Assembly (NCBI RefSeq): GCF_003182135.1 | Contig: NZ_QGTL01000001.1 | Coordinates: forward strand, 248,001-312,000 | Source: Nocardia neocaledoniensis | Lineage (GTDB): Bacteria; Actinomycetota; Actinomycetes; Mycobacteriales; Mycobacteriaceae | Length of the DNA stretch: 64,000 bases | Reading direction: 5' to 3' | Shown here: positions 8,238 through 16,147 of the stretch, piece after piece | How the letters are laid out: each line of letters opens with the position of its first letter | Position numbering within the stretch: position 1 is the stretch's first letter | Made by a program: the position numbers and the translations under genes | Notes under the pieces: model-generated | Database searches by the model: none | What the model was told of the DNA's origin: nothing | The model's input: only the letters and a program-made list of their open reading frames with translations

Positions 8238-9269
8238 ATGAGCACCAACCGTGAATCCACCTTCCTGATCACCGGCGCCTCCGGCGTCATCGGCGGGGCG
8301 CTCGTCGAGCTCCTCGCCGGCCATCGGATCTACGCGCTCGGACACAGCAAGACCGGGGCGGCACGGGCGGGCGTCACCTGGCTCAGCGGTGACATTCGGC
8401 AGCCCGATCTCGGCCTCGGTGCGGACTACGCGCGCATCGCCGACGAGGTCGACCGCGTCATCCACGTCGCGGCCATGGTCGATTTCAACCGCGACGAGGA
8501 GACCATCCGGTCGATCAACGTGACCGGTACCCGGAACGTGTTGCGGTTCTGCGAGGTCGCGGGCGCCGGGATCGTGCACACCAGTTCGTCGTTCGTGGCC
8601 AGGGCCGAGTCGGCGAAGGTCGTCACCGGCACCGGCTGCGCCGGGGGCCGCGACGACTACCTGCGTTCCAAGATCGACGGCGAGGCCGCGGTGCGGACCT
8701 CGGGCATCGACTACGTGATCGCCCGGCCGTCGCTGTTGATGGGCGATTCGGCCACCGGCAAGATCGTGCGGCACCAGGGCCTGCACACCTTCCTCGGCGC
8801 CTACGTCAAGGGTGCGCTGCCGTTCGTGCCGTTCAGCGACACCGCCCAGGTGGACTTCCTCGCGCAGGACATGGTCGCCGCGGCGCTGGCCCGGCTCGCC
8901 ACGGCCGATCTCGACGGCGCGGAGTACTGGCTGACCGCGGGCGACAACGCCGTCGCCACCGGCGAGATCGTCGCGCTGTGCGGTGAGCTCTACGGCGCGG
9001 CGGGCATCGAGCTGACCACCCCGCGCTACTTCGAGATCGAGGCCGTCCAGCGGCTGATCCTGCCCGCCCTCGGCGACGTGCTCGACGCCAAGGCGCGCAA
9101 CAAGTTCGACAACCTGCTGGCCATGGCCTCGCTGTTCACCGACGCCCCGTTCGAGTCCAGCCTCGGCAAGGGCCCGTTCGCCGGCATCGAGCCGACCGCC
9201 GAGACCGCGCGCGACCTGCTGACCCGCACCGTGCGCGCGTACTGGCTACCCGAGACGGTGGCGGCATGA
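8238..9269 (+). CDS. extended SDR / thioester-reductase-like NAD(P)-binding protein
   Basis: A 343-residue extended short-chain dehydrogenase. The N-terminal nucleotide-binding motif is FLITGASGVIGGALVELL (GxxGxxG). A VIHVAAMVDFNRDEETIRSINV segment (residues about 75-96) resembles thioester-reductase/fatty-acyl-reductase domains, followed by a Ser-rich HTSSSFVARAE region. The YxxxK pair appears as YLRSK near residue 138. Such proteins reduce an enzyme- or CoA-bound acyl group, or act on nucleotide sugars or sterols; here reduction of an acyl thioester to an aldehyde is an inference. The start ATG follows GGAGGGAAC. It overlaps the aminotransferase gene by four bases (ATGA), so the two are co-translated. 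Confidence 0.8.
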   Translation: MSTNRESTFLITGASGVIGGALVELLAGHRIYALGHSKTGAARAGVTWLSGDIRQPDLGLGADYARIADEVDRVIHVAAMVDFNRDEETIRSINVTGTRNVLRFCEVAGAGIVHTSSSFVARAESAKVVTGTGCAGGRDDYLRSKIDGEAAVRTSGIDYVIARPSLLMGDSATGKIVRHQGLHTFLGAYVKGALPFVPFSDTAQVDFLAQDMVAAALARLATADLDGAEYWLTAGDNAVATGEIVALCGELYGAAGIELTTPRYFEIEAVQRLILPALGDVLDAKARNKFDNLLAMASLFTDAPFESSLGKGPFAGIEPTAETARDLLTRTVRAYWLPETVAA

Positions 9270-10498
9270 TGGAGCGCGCCGAGATCGTCGAACTGACCCG
9301 CGCCCACCTGGGCCGGGGCCGGGCGGCGCTGGCCGAATTCGTCCACGCACCCGTCGAAGTCGCCTCCCACGGCGCGATCGTGGAGACGGCCGACGGCCGC
9401 TCGTTCATCGATTGTGGCGGGTACGCGGTGTTCCTGCTCGGGCACTGCCCGGAGCCGGTGGTGAACGCGGTGGTCGAGCAGGTGCGCACGCATCCGCTGG
9501 CCACGCGACTGCTGCTCGAGCCCAGGGTCGCCGAGGCGGCGCGGGCGCTGGCCTCGATCGCCCCCGAGGGCCTCGACGCCGTGCAGTTCCTCAACTCGGG
9601 CGCCGAGGCCACCGAGCTCGGTCTGAAAATCGCCAGGGCCCACGGCAAGTCGCGGCTGATCACCATGCTCGGCGGGTACCACGGCAAGACCACCGGCGCG
9701 CTGGCGGTGACCCCGAAGGCCGAGTACCAGCAGCGGTTCCAGCCGCTGCTGCCCGCCACCGCGGTGCCGTTCGGCGACCTGGCGGCGCTGGAAGCCGAGC
9801 TCATCGCGGCCGACGGCGACGCGGCGGTCATCCTGGAGCCGATCCAGGGCGAGGGCGGGGTCGTCCTGCCGCCGGCCGGCTACCTGGCCGGGGTGCAGCG
9901 ACTGTGCCGCACCCACGAGGCGATGCTGATCGTGGACGAGATCCAGACCGGGCTCGGCCGCACCGGCACGATGTGGGCACATCAGCCCGAGATCGATCGC
10001 CCCGACGTGCTGCTGGTGGGCAAGGCGCTCTCCGGTGGCGTGGTGCCGGTGTCGGCGGTGCTGGCCACCGCCGAGGCGTTCCGCCCCTTCGCCGACGATC
10101 CGACGCTGCACTCCTCGACCTTCGGCGGCTCGCCGCTGGCGTCGGCGGCGGTCGTCGCGACCGTGCGCGCGCTGGTCGACGGTGATGTCGCGGCCAGGGC
10201 GGCGGAGCTGGGCGAGCGGATGCTGGCCGAGGTCACCGCGATGTGCGCCCGGCACGTCGGCCGGACCGTGCGCGCGGTGCGCGGGCGCGGTCTGCTGATC
10301 GCCATCGAGTTCCTGCGCCCGGATCTCGCCGGGGAGCTGGTCACCGACCTGCTCGCGCGCGGCGTGATCGTCAACCACTCGCTCGGCGCGGGGTCGGTGG
10401 TGCGGCTGAGCCCGCCCGCCGTGCTCACCGAGGACCAGGAACGCACGGTCCTGTCCGCTCTCGATCTGTCGCTGTCCGCTCTGCTGTCCCACGTCTGA
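9266..10498 (+). CDS. class III (acetylornithine/4-aminobutyrate-type) PLP aminotransferase
   Basis: A 410-residue PLP-dependent fold-type I aminotransferase. Visible hallmarks are the phosphate-binding segment NSGAEATELGLKIAR near residue 110, the aromatic loop GGYHGKTTGALAVT, the carboxylate-contact stretch ILEPIQGEGGVVLPPAGYL, the cofactor-contact DEIQTGLGRTG near residue 225, and the Schiff-base lysine in LLVGKALSGGVVPVSAV. The family moves amino groups onto aldehydes or keto acids. Coupled to the upstream SDR by a 4-base overlap and followed 19 bases later by an SRPBCC gene, it most likely aminates the aldehyde that the SDR makes. Close relatives include putrescine and ornithine transaminases, so primary metabolism is not excluded. 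Confidence 0.88.
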   Translation: MMERAEIVELTRAHLGRGRAALAEFVHAPVEVASHGAIVETADGRSFIDCGGYAVFLLGHCPEPVVNAVVEQVRTHPLATRLLLEPRVAEAARALASIAPEGLDAVQFLNSGAEATELGLKIARAHGKSRLITMLGGYHGKTTGALAVTPKAEYQQRFQPLLPATAVPFGDLAALEAELIAADGDAAVILEPIQGEGGVVLPPAGYLAGVQRLCRTHEAMLIVDEIQTGLGRTGTMWAHQPEIDRPDVLLVGKALSGGVVPVSAVLATAEAFRPFADDPTLHSSTFGGSPLASAAVVATVRALVDGDVAARAAELGERMLAEVTAMCARHVGRTVRAVRGRGLLIAIEFLRPDLAGELVTDLLARGVIVNHSLGAGSVVRLSPPAVLTEDQERTVLSALDLSLSALLSHV

Positions 10499-10517
10499 TC
10501 ACAGGAGATTGATTGCC

Positions 10518-10961
10518 ATGCCCACTGTTTCGCTGAGCCGTCGCATCGAGAACATCGACGCCGACATCGTGTTCACCCAGCTCAAGGACCTCGACAGCTA
10601 CCCCGAGATCGCCGACGGTGTGCAGAAGGTCGAGGTCCGCTGGGACGCCGACGGCGCCGCCGCGACCAGCGACTGGGAGGTCAAGTTCCGGGACGGCGCG
10701 CTGCGCTGGACCGAACGCGACTTCTTCGACGCCGAGGCGCGCACCTACTCGTTCACCCAGGTCGCCGGGGACCTGGTCGCCTTCGAGGGCCGCTGGCAGG
10801 TGCAGGCCGACGGCGCGGACACGGTGGTGAGCTTCGCCGCCGAGTTCGATCTCGGGATGCCGAGCCTGGCCGCCATGCTCGACCCGATCGCCGGGCGCGC
10901 GCTGCACGACAACATCGAGGAACTGATGACCGCGATCAGCTCCTCGGTCAGCGTGTCCTGA
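10518..10961 (+). CDS. SRPBCC (polyketide cyclase/dehydrase-like) protein
   Basis: A 147-residue START/Bet v1-like (SRPBCC) protein that forms a hydrophobic pocket used by aromatic cyclases and lipid-binding proteins. It begins MPTVSLSRRIENIDADIVF, typical of the family's first beta strand and helix (VFTQLKDLDSYPEI). The centre (RWTERDFFDAEARTYSFTQV) and the strand FEGRWQV fit the family pattern. I chose the ATG at 10518, ten bases after AGGAG; a TTG at 10512 is an alternative. It ends the three-gene cassette with the SDR and aminotransferase and probably binds or shapes the pathway intermediate. A strong terminator hairpin follows. Confidence 0.8.
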   Translation: MPTVSLSRRIENIDADIVFTQLKDLDSYPEIADGVQKVEVRWDADGAAATSDWEVKFRDGALRWTERDFFDAEARTYSFTQVAGDLVAFEGRWQVQADGADTVVSFAAEFDLGMPSLAAMLDPIAGRALHDNIEELMTAISSSVSVS

Positions 10962-10981
10962 TCCCTGGTCCACCCGGCCCG

Positions 10982-11022
10982 CGCGCCCTGCCGCAGCACA
11001 GTGTGGTGCTCGGCAGGGCGCG
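10982..11022. terminator. bidirectional hairpin terminator between the SRPBCC and padR genes
   Basis: CGCGCCCTGCCG (10982-10993) pairs perfectly with CGGCAGGGCGCG (11011-11022); inside it AGCAC also pairs with GTGCT. The genes on both sides point toward it. Confidence 0.75.
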
Positions 11023-11043
11023 TTCGGCCCGGCCACCGCGAGC

Positions 11044-11721
11044 TCACCGCTCGTCCGTGGCGTCGTTCTCCGGTGCGATGTCATCCTCGGCGAGGATGCG
11101 GTACAGCGCCCGCCGGGTCTCGGTGAGCACCTCGGCCGCCTTGGCCGCCTGCTCGGCGGTGCCGACCTGGGCCACCTGCCCGACCGCGCCCATCACCTGG
11201 CCGACCAGGCCGCGCAGATCCAGCGCCTGGGCGCCGATATCGTCCTTGACCTCGGCCCACGGGTCACCGAGCTCCTCGCGATGGGACTCGACATAGGCCT
11301 TGCCCTCGTCGGTGAGCTGCGCGGTCTTGCGACCGGCCACCTTCTCGATGAGCACCAGGCCCTCGTCCTCGAGCTGGGCCAGCGCCGGGTAGATCGACCC
11401 GGGACTGGGACGCCAGATGTCGTCGCTGCGCTCGCGGATCCGCTGGATCAGCTCGTAGCCGTGCATGGGCCGCTCGACGAGCAGCAGCAGGACCGCGGCG
11501 CGCACGTCGCCCCGCCTGCCCCGCCCGCCGCGACCGCGGCCGCGACCGAAGCCCGGGCCGAAACCCGGCCCGAACCCGGGACCGAAGCCCGGTCCGAAGT
11601 CGGGACCGTGCCCGTGTCGCCCACCCCGGCGGAACTGCCGCCGATCGGGACCGAACTCCCCCGGCCCCGGTCCACGACCACGACCGAACTTTCCGAATTC
11701 TCGATGTTCTGCGTTGTGCAT
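11044..11721 (-). CDS. PadR-family transcriptional regulator with a Gly/Phe/Arg-rich N-terminal tail
   Basis: A 225-residue PadR regulator. The winged-helix domain spans roughly residues 75-150 (VRAAVLLLLVERPMHGYELI, then RPSPGSIYPALAQLEDEGLV and the wing GRKTAQLTDEGKAYV). A C-terminal dimerisation helix follows. Ahead of the domain is an unusual ~70-residue Gly/Pro/Phe/Arg tail with four consecutive PGFG repeats, then GRGRGRGGRGRRG. The domain itself is like other PadR proteins that repress exporters or detoxification genes. GAGGAGG precedes the ATG at 11719-11721. It is divergent from the HD/LuxR gene. Palindromes at 11764-11773 and 11778-11790 are likely its operators, suggesting autoregulation and control of the neighbour. 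Confidence 0.9.
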   Translation of the reverse strand: MHNAEHREFGKFGRGRGPGPGEFGPDRRQFRRGGRHGHGPDFGPGFGPGFGPGFGPGFGRGRGRGGRGRRGDVRAAVLLLLVERPMHGYELIQRIRERSDDIWRPSPGSIYPALAQLEDEGLVLIEKVAGRKTAQLTDEGKAYVESHREELGDPWAEVKDDIGAQALDLRGLVGQVMGAVGQVAQVGTAEQAAKAAEVLTETRRALYRILAEDDIAPENDATDER

Positions 11722-11763
11722 GACAGCCTCCTCAGGCTCTCGCGTTGTTCTTGACACTATCGA

Positions 11764-11790
11764 CGATATATCGGCAATGCATCGAATGCA
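11764..11790. promoter_or_regulatory. double palindrome between padR and the HD/LuxR gene
   Basis: CGATATATCG (11764-11773) is a perfect 10-bp palindrome. TGCATCGAATGCA (11778-11790) is a 5-bp inverted repeat around CGA. A TTGACA hexamer lies at 11751-11756 on the plus strand. The site is 42 bp from padR and 20 bp from the divergent gene, which suits a PadR operator overlapping both promoters. Confidence 0.55.
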
Positions 11791-11810
11791 AGGAGTAATC
11801 TGAATCCACC

Positions 11811-13385
11811 ATGACGGAGCCCGCCCGGCCGATGCGATTGGCCGAACTGGTCGCATCCCTGTCGCTGGCCACCGACCTCGGTCTGGGCCAGCCGCAGGAG
11901 CACGTGCTCCGCCAGACCGTGCTGGCGACCCGGCTGGCCGCCGCGGCCGGGCTCGCCGACGCCGATCGCGCTGCGGTGTACTACATTTCGCTGCTCGCGT
12001 GGGTGGGCTGCGTCGCCGACTCTCCCGAGATGGCCCGCTGGTTCGGCGACGATCTGCGGATCAGGGCCGACAGCTACGACATCGACAAGGCCGGCCTGCC
12101 CATGGTCGGCTTCCTGCTCGGCCACCTCGCGACGGACGGCTCGGCCCTGGGCCGGATCACCGTGACCAGCCGGTTCCTCGCCGGTGGCGTCCGCGACAGC
12201 ATGGACTCCTTCCTCACCCACTGCCGCACCGCCGCCGACATCGCCGACCGGCTCGCGCTGCCCGAGTCCGTACGTACGGCCCTGCCGCAGGCGTTCGAAC
12301 GCTGGGACGGTCGCGGTGTCCCGGCCGGACTGCGCGGCGACGCCATCGCGACGGTGATGCGCGTGGTGCACATCGCCGACGACGCCGAGGTCCACACCAG
12401 GACCGGCGGCGTCGCCGCTGCGGCGCGCATGTTGCGCGCGCGCAGCGGAACCGAGTTCGACCCCGACCTGGTCGCGCTGTGCCTCCGCGACGACGCGGCC
12501 CTGCTCGACGGCCTCGACCGGGTCGACGCGTGGCGTGCGGTGATCGACGGCTGCGCCGCACTCGACCGGCCGATCCCCGAGGCCGAGCTCACCGAGGTCC
12601 TCGCGGTCTTCGCCGACTACGCGGACGCGAAAGCCACCTGGTTCCTCGGTCATTCGCGCGCCGTGGCCGCGCTGGCCAGCGCCGCGGCGCGCGAATACGG
12701 GCTGTCCGCCGACCAGGCGCGCACGGTGCACCGGGCCGCGCTGGTGTGCAGGCTCGGCACCATCGGCGTCTCGACCGGACTCTGGAACAAGCCGGGACCG
12801 CTGACCGCGGCCGAGCGCGAACGCGTCCGCATGGTGCCCTATCTCACCGAACGGATCCTGGCGCGCAGCCCGCGCCTGGCCGCGCTCGCGGGCCCGGCGT
12901 CGATGGTCTACGAGCGGATGGACGGTTCGGGCTATCCGCGCGGACTCCCCGGGTCGATGCTGCCCGCACCCGCCCGCATTCTGGCGGCCGCGCAGATGCT
13001 GCGCGCGCTGAGCGAAGACCGCCCGCACCGCCCGGCCGCCGACCCGGACGAGCGGGCCGCGATCCTGCGTGCCGAGGTGACCGCCGGCCGCCTGGACGGT
13101 GACGCGGTGGCCGCCGTGCTGGCCGCCGCCCAGGGCCGTCGTCCCCGGCGGCGACCGCAGGTCGCGGGCCTCACCGCCCGCGAGCTCGACGTCCTCGCAC
13201 TGCTGGTGCGCGGGCGGACGACCAAGGAGATCGGCCGGGCGCTCGGCATCAGCGCGCGCACCGCGGGCAGCCACGTCGAGCACATCTACACCAAGATCGG
13301 GGTGCACAGTCGCGGCTCGGCCGCGGTGTTCGCGATGCGCCACGGGCTGCTGGGCGACGAGGATCAGCGCACGAAGATCGGGTGA
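11811..13385 (+). CDS. LuxR-type regulator fused to degenerate HD-GYP domains
   Basis: A 524-residue protein with two HD-GYP-like regions and a C-terminal LuxR helix-turn-helix. The first region ends AFERWDGRGVPAGLRGDAI (about residues 162-180). The second reads VYERMDGSGYPRGLPGSMLP (about residues 364-383), keeping the GYP signature. However, the metal-binding HD(I)GK is replaced by RLGTIGVS, and the later His positions by VRMVPYLTERIL. Catalytic c-di-GMP phosphodiesterase activity is therefore doubtful. The HTH is LTARELDVLALLVRGRTTKE followed by ISARTAGSHVEHIYTKIGV (about residues 455-505). It probably senses something with a dead hydrolase domain and regulates transcription. Divergent from padR, sharing the operator region. 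Confidence 0.85.
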   Translation: MTEPARPMRLAELVASLSLATDLGLGQPQEHVLRQTVLATRLAAAAGLADADRAAVYYISLLAWVGCVADSPEMARWFGDDLRIRADSYDIDKAGLPMVGFLLGHLATDGSALGRITVTSRFLAGGVRDSMDSFLTHCRTAADIADRLALPESVRTALPQAFERWDGRGVPAGLRGDAIATVMRVVHIADDAEVHTRTGGVAAAARMLRARSGTEFDPDLVALCLRDDAALLDGLDRVDAWRAVIDGCAALDRPIPEAELTEVLAVFADYADAKATWFLGHSRAVAALASAAAREYGLSADQARTVHRAALVCRLGTIGVSTGLWNKPGPLTAAERERVRMVPYLTERILARSPRLAALAGPASMVYERMDGSGYPRGLPGSMLPAPARILAAAQMLRALSEDRPHRPAADPDERAAILRAEVTAGRLDGDAVAAVLAAAQGRRPRRRPQVAGLTARELDVLALLVRGRTTKEIGRALGISARTAGSHVEHIYTKIGVHSRGSAAVFAMRHGLLGDEDQRTKIG

Positions 13386-13427
13386 TCACCCGATGTCACG
13401 CGGCCCCGAACGGCCGACACTTCCCCT

Positions 13428-13817
13428 ATGACCACTTCGATCCCCACCCACACCCCGGTCGCCGAGCGCTTCCTCGACGCGCTGACCCATCGCGACTTCC
13501 CCGCCATGACCGCCTGCCTGGCCCCTGAGGTGCGCCTGCGCGGCCTCATCCCACCCGGACCGTTCGACGCCGTCGGCCCCGGCGCCGTGATCGACCGATT
13601 CCACGGCTGGTTCGGCGGCCTCGACACCTTCGCCGTCCTCGACTCCGGCCGCGACCGGCGCGGCGGCAAGCTGGCCGCGCACTGGCTGGTCCGTATGTGC
13701 CCCGAGCACGGTCTCGGGCCGGCCAGGATCGCCGAACAGCGCGTCTTCCTCACCGCCGACGACGACCTGATCACCGGCATCGACCTGCTGTGCTCCGGGT
13801 GGCAACCCGCCGAATGA
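13428..13817 (+). CDS. SnoaL/NTF2-like small protein
   Basis: A 129-residue protein of the NTF2-like (SnoaL) superfamily, small alpha+beta cones used as polyketide cyclases, isomerases or ligand-binding proteins. Supporting stretches are VAERFLDALTHRDFPAMTACLAPEV at the N-terminus, the central VIDRFHGWFGG and a C-terminal beta region (AEQRVFLTADDDLITGIDLL). No catalytic residue can be assigned by eye. The start at ATG 13428 has no obvious ribosome site, so it may be co-translated with, or leaderless after, the HD/LuxR gene 42 bases upstream. The 3' end nearly touches the convergent TetR gene. Confidence 0.75.
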   Translation: MTTSIPTHTPVAERFLDALTHRDFPAMTACLAPEVRLRGLIPPGPFDAVGPGAVIDRFHGWFGGLDTFAVLDSGRDRRGGKLAAHWLVRMCPEHGLGPARIAEQRVFLTADDDLITGIDLLCSGWQPAE

Positions 13818-13819
13818 AC

Positions 13820-14407
13820 TCAGCGGCCCGCGAGTTCGTCGATCCAGCGTTCGAGCCGCGCACCCTCGGTCACCATCAGCTCCGGATCGCGGAAGGTGTT
13901 GGTGAGCAAGGAGATTCCCTGATAGGCGGCGACGAAGGCGATGGCGAGTTCGTCGGCGTCGGGCCTGCCCATCTCGGCGAACTGGGTGCGCGCCCAGTCG
14001 ATGAGCAGACCCATCACCCGCGCCGGTGCGCCGCCGAACGCGTCGTCGCGCTTGTCCAACTCCGCGGCCAGCGACCCGGTCGGGCAGCCGTAACGCGCGG
14101 CTTGGTCGCGCTCTTCCACCCAGCCGCGCACCATGGCCTTCAAGCGCTCGGGCGGGGTCGGCAGCGGCTCGATCGCCGCGATGATCCCGGCGAACACCCC
14201 CGCGTGCGTCTCGAGCACCGCCTGGACGAACTGGTCCTTGGTCTTGAAGTAGTAGTAGACGTTGCCGACCGGCACGTCGGCCGCCTGCGCGATATCGGCG
14301 ATGGTCGTCTTCTCGACGCCGCGCTCGTAGAAGACGCGCGCGGCCGCCTCGACGAGGCGCTCCCGCTTCCCCGTCCTCGGCTTCTTCTGCGCCACTGAGT
14401 CAGTCAT
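13820..14407 (-). CDS. TetR/AcrR-family repressor controlling the divergent NmrA-like gene
   Basis: A 195-residue TetR regulator. The HTH is TTIADIAQAADVPVGNVYYY followed by FKTKDQFVQAVLETHAG. The C-terminal region (MVRGWVEERDQAARYGCPTG) matches the AcrR subgroup common beside oxidoreductase genes. It is transcribed away from the NAD(P)-binding gene at 14483. AACTAACT occurs both next to its start (14410-14417) and beside the other gene (14463-14470), with an inverted TTAGT/ACTAA site in between. It therefore likely represses both. The inducer is probably an electrophile or quinone, judging from similar pairs; this is an inference. Confidence 0.9.
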   Translation of the reverse strand: MTDSVAQKKPRTGKRERLVEAAARVFYERGVEKTTIADIAQAADVPVGNVYYYFKTKDQFVQAVLETHAGVFAGIIAAIEPLPTPPERLKAMVRGWVEERDQAARYGCPTGSLAAELDKRDDAFGGAPARVMGLLIDWARTQFAEMGRPDADELAIAFVAAYQGISLLTNTFRDPELMVTEGARLERWIDELAGR

Positions 14408-14409
14408 GC

Positions 14410-14470
14410 AACTAACTATAGACAGCGGCCGCGTGGCCCTGCTACGTTCTTATTAGTCAGCCAACTAACT
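14410..14470. promoter_or_regulatory. TetR operator region between tetR and the NmrA-like gene
   Basis: AACTAACT is repeated at 14410-14417 and 14463-14470. The second copy forms an inverted repeat, TTAGT (14453-14457) with ACTAA (14464-14468). The first copy overlaps the TetR gene's ribosome-site region, the second precedes the divergent gene by about 13 bp. Confidence 0.5.
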
Positions 14471-14482
14471 CAAGGAGTTCTC

Positions 14483-15328
14483 ATGATCGTCGTCACCGGA
14501 GCCACCGGCAACATCGGCCGCCGGCTGGTCGGTCTACTCGCGGACACGGGCGAAGCGGTGCGCGCCGTCTCCCGTGGCAGCGCCCCGATCGAGCTGCCCG
14601 CGGGGGTGGAGCACGTCACCGCCGATCTGGGTGACCTCGACAGCCTCTCCCCCGCCCTGCGCGACGCGGAGGCGCTGTTCCTGCTCATCACCGGTGAACA
14701 GCTGATGACCGGACCCGAGCCGGCCCAGCTGCTGAAGACCGCGGCCGCCGCCGGGGTTCGCCGCGTGGTGTTCGTGTCGTCGCAGGGGGCGGTGACCAGG
14801 CCGGAGTCGGCCGGATATGCCCGCACGCGGGCCTTCGAGCAGGCGCTGGCCGAGTCCGACCTGGCGTGGACCGCGCTGCGGCCCGGCGGGTTCTTCTCCA
14901 ACACGTTCGCCTGGATCGAATCCGTGCGCACGCAGCGCCAGGTGGCCGCGCCGTTCAGCGAGGTCGGCCTGCCCGCCGTGGATCCGGGTGACATCGCCGC
15001 GGTCGCCGCGGCGGCCCTGACCTCCGATGACCACGCCGGTCAGGCGTACACGTTGACCGGGCCTGCCCTGGTGACCCCGCGCGACCAGGCGGCGGCGCTC
15101 GCCGCGGCCGTCGAGGCACCGGTCACCTTCGTCGAACTCACCCGCGAGCAGGCCAAGCAGAACATGCTGCGGTTCATGCCGGAACCCGTCGCCGACCACA
15201 CGCTCGACATCCTCGGCTCACCCACCGCCGATGAGCAGCAGGTCAGTGGCGATATCGAACGGGTGCTCGGCCGGCAGGCGACCTCGTACGCCGAGTGGGC
15301 GCTGCGTCATCGAGCGATGTTCGCCTGA
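14483..15328 (+). CDS. NmrA/QOR2-like NAD(P)H-binding oxidoreductase
   Basis: A 281-residue atypical short-chain dehydrogenase (NmrA/SDR5a type, as in NAD(P)H:quinone oxidoreductase 2 or PhcTE-like proteins). The N-terminal MIVVTGATGNIGRRLVGLLA carries the GxxGxxG nucleotide-binding loop. LRPGGFFSNTFAWIESV near residue 137 and the C-terminal YTLTGPALVTPRDQAAALA are family signatures. There is no classic YxxxK pair, as usual in this subgroup. It may reduce quinones or act as a redox sensor. An AAGGAG ribosome site precedes the ATG. It is probably derepressed when the divergent TetR protein releases its operator. A convergent terminator follows at 15338-15365. Confidence 0.85.
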   Translation: MIVVTGATGNIGRRLVGLLADTGEAVRAVSRGSAPIELPAGVEHVTADLGDLDSLSPALRDAEALFLLITGEQLMTGPEPAQLLKTAAAAGVRRVVFVSSQGAVTRPESAGYARTRAFEQALAESDLAWTALRPGGFFSNTFAWIESVRTQRQVAAPFSEVGLPAVDPGDIAAVAAAALTSDDHAGQAYTLTGPALVTPRDQAAALAAAVEAPVTFVELTREQAKQNMLRFMPEPVADHTLDILGSPTADEQQVSGDIERVLGRQATSYAEWALRHRAMFA

Positions 15329-15337
15329 GGGGTTCGG

Positions 15338-15365
15338 GCACACCGGCACCCCGGTGCCGGTGTGC
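15338..15365. terminator. convergent hairpin terminator
   Basis: GCACACCGGCACC (15338-15350) and GGTGCCGGTGTGC (15353-15365) are 13-bp perfect complements, placed between two genes that converge. The inner pairs must open to form a loop. Confidence 0.65.
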
Positions 15366-15372
15366 GGGCCCG

Positions 15373-16017
15373 CTAGTGCGACACGCGATCACGCAGCGTG
15401 GGCAGGCCGGGGCCGGTGAGGTCGTCGCAGTAGGCCGAGCGCCCGGCCATGGCCATGACCAGCGCGATGGTCGGGCCGCTGACCAAGGGGCCCGTGCCCG
15501 TGGCGAAGGGGCCGTCGGTGGCTTCGACGCGCAGGCCGTCGATCGCGCTGCGACTGGCGACGGTGAAGTCGCGGCTCGCGAAGAACTCGGCCACGGCGGT
15601 GGCGGCTTCGATCGAGGGCGCGGTGGGCAGACCTAGGGGGCGGCGGATGTCCTGGCCGTGGACGACGACCTCGCCCAGCCAGGCCGCGGTATGTCCGGAC
15701 GCTCCCGTCGAGGTGTCGACGATCGCCCGGAAGCGGTCGAGGGTCTCGGCGGGTGTCGCGCCGCGATGGGCGGCAACCTGCCGGGCATTGTGCAGGTCGA
15801 AGTCGAAGCGGGCGCGCAGCACGCTGGCCAGCCAGCGGAACCGGCCGATGCTCGCGCCCGCCGTGAGGTGCGCGAGCACCTCTTCGACGGTCCAGTCCCC
15901 GCACAGCGAGCGGACTGCCCACCGCTCGGCCGGCAGCCCGGTCAGGTCGGCGGCGAGCGCCGCCCGCTCGGCATGGGCGAGGGCCCAGAGTTGTTCGCGC
16001 TGCAGCGTTTCGGTCAC
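15373..16017 (-). CDS. maleylpyruvate isomerase-family mycothiol-dependent enzyme
   Basis: A 214-residue DinB/MDMPI-fold protein. Members use mycothiol as the thiol cofactor, as in mycothiol-dependent maleylpyruvate isomerase. The N-terminal segments WALAHAERAALAADLTGLPA and LCGDWTVEEVLAHLTAGA are the standard family opening; the His of VLAHL and the later VVVHGQDIRRPLG carry metal-binding positions. GTG at 16015-16017 is chosen because GGAGG precedes it. A longer ORF to 16113 begins in low-complexity sequence. The reaction cannot be assigned. Its family confirms a mycothiol-producing organism. Confidence 0.85.
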   Translation of the reverse strand: MTETLQREQLWALAHAERAALAADLTGLPAERWAVRSLCGDWTVEEVLAHLTAGASIGRFRWLASVLRARFDFDLHNARQVAAHRGATPAETLDRFRAIVDTSTGASGHTAAWLGEVVVHGQDIRRPLGLPTAPSIEAATAVAEFFASRDFTVASRSAIDGLRVEATDGPFATGTGPLVSGPTIALVMAMAGRSAYCDDLTGPGLPTLRDRVSH

Positions 16018-16147
16018 GGCCGCCTCCGTTCGGGTGGAACACGCGCTGGGTTCCGGCCGCCGGACAGGGGCGGTCGACCACCCCGCGCGGGGTGTCGACA
16101 ATGCAGACGGCACCAGCCGCCCGGATTCATCGGCGCGACCCGGCGGC

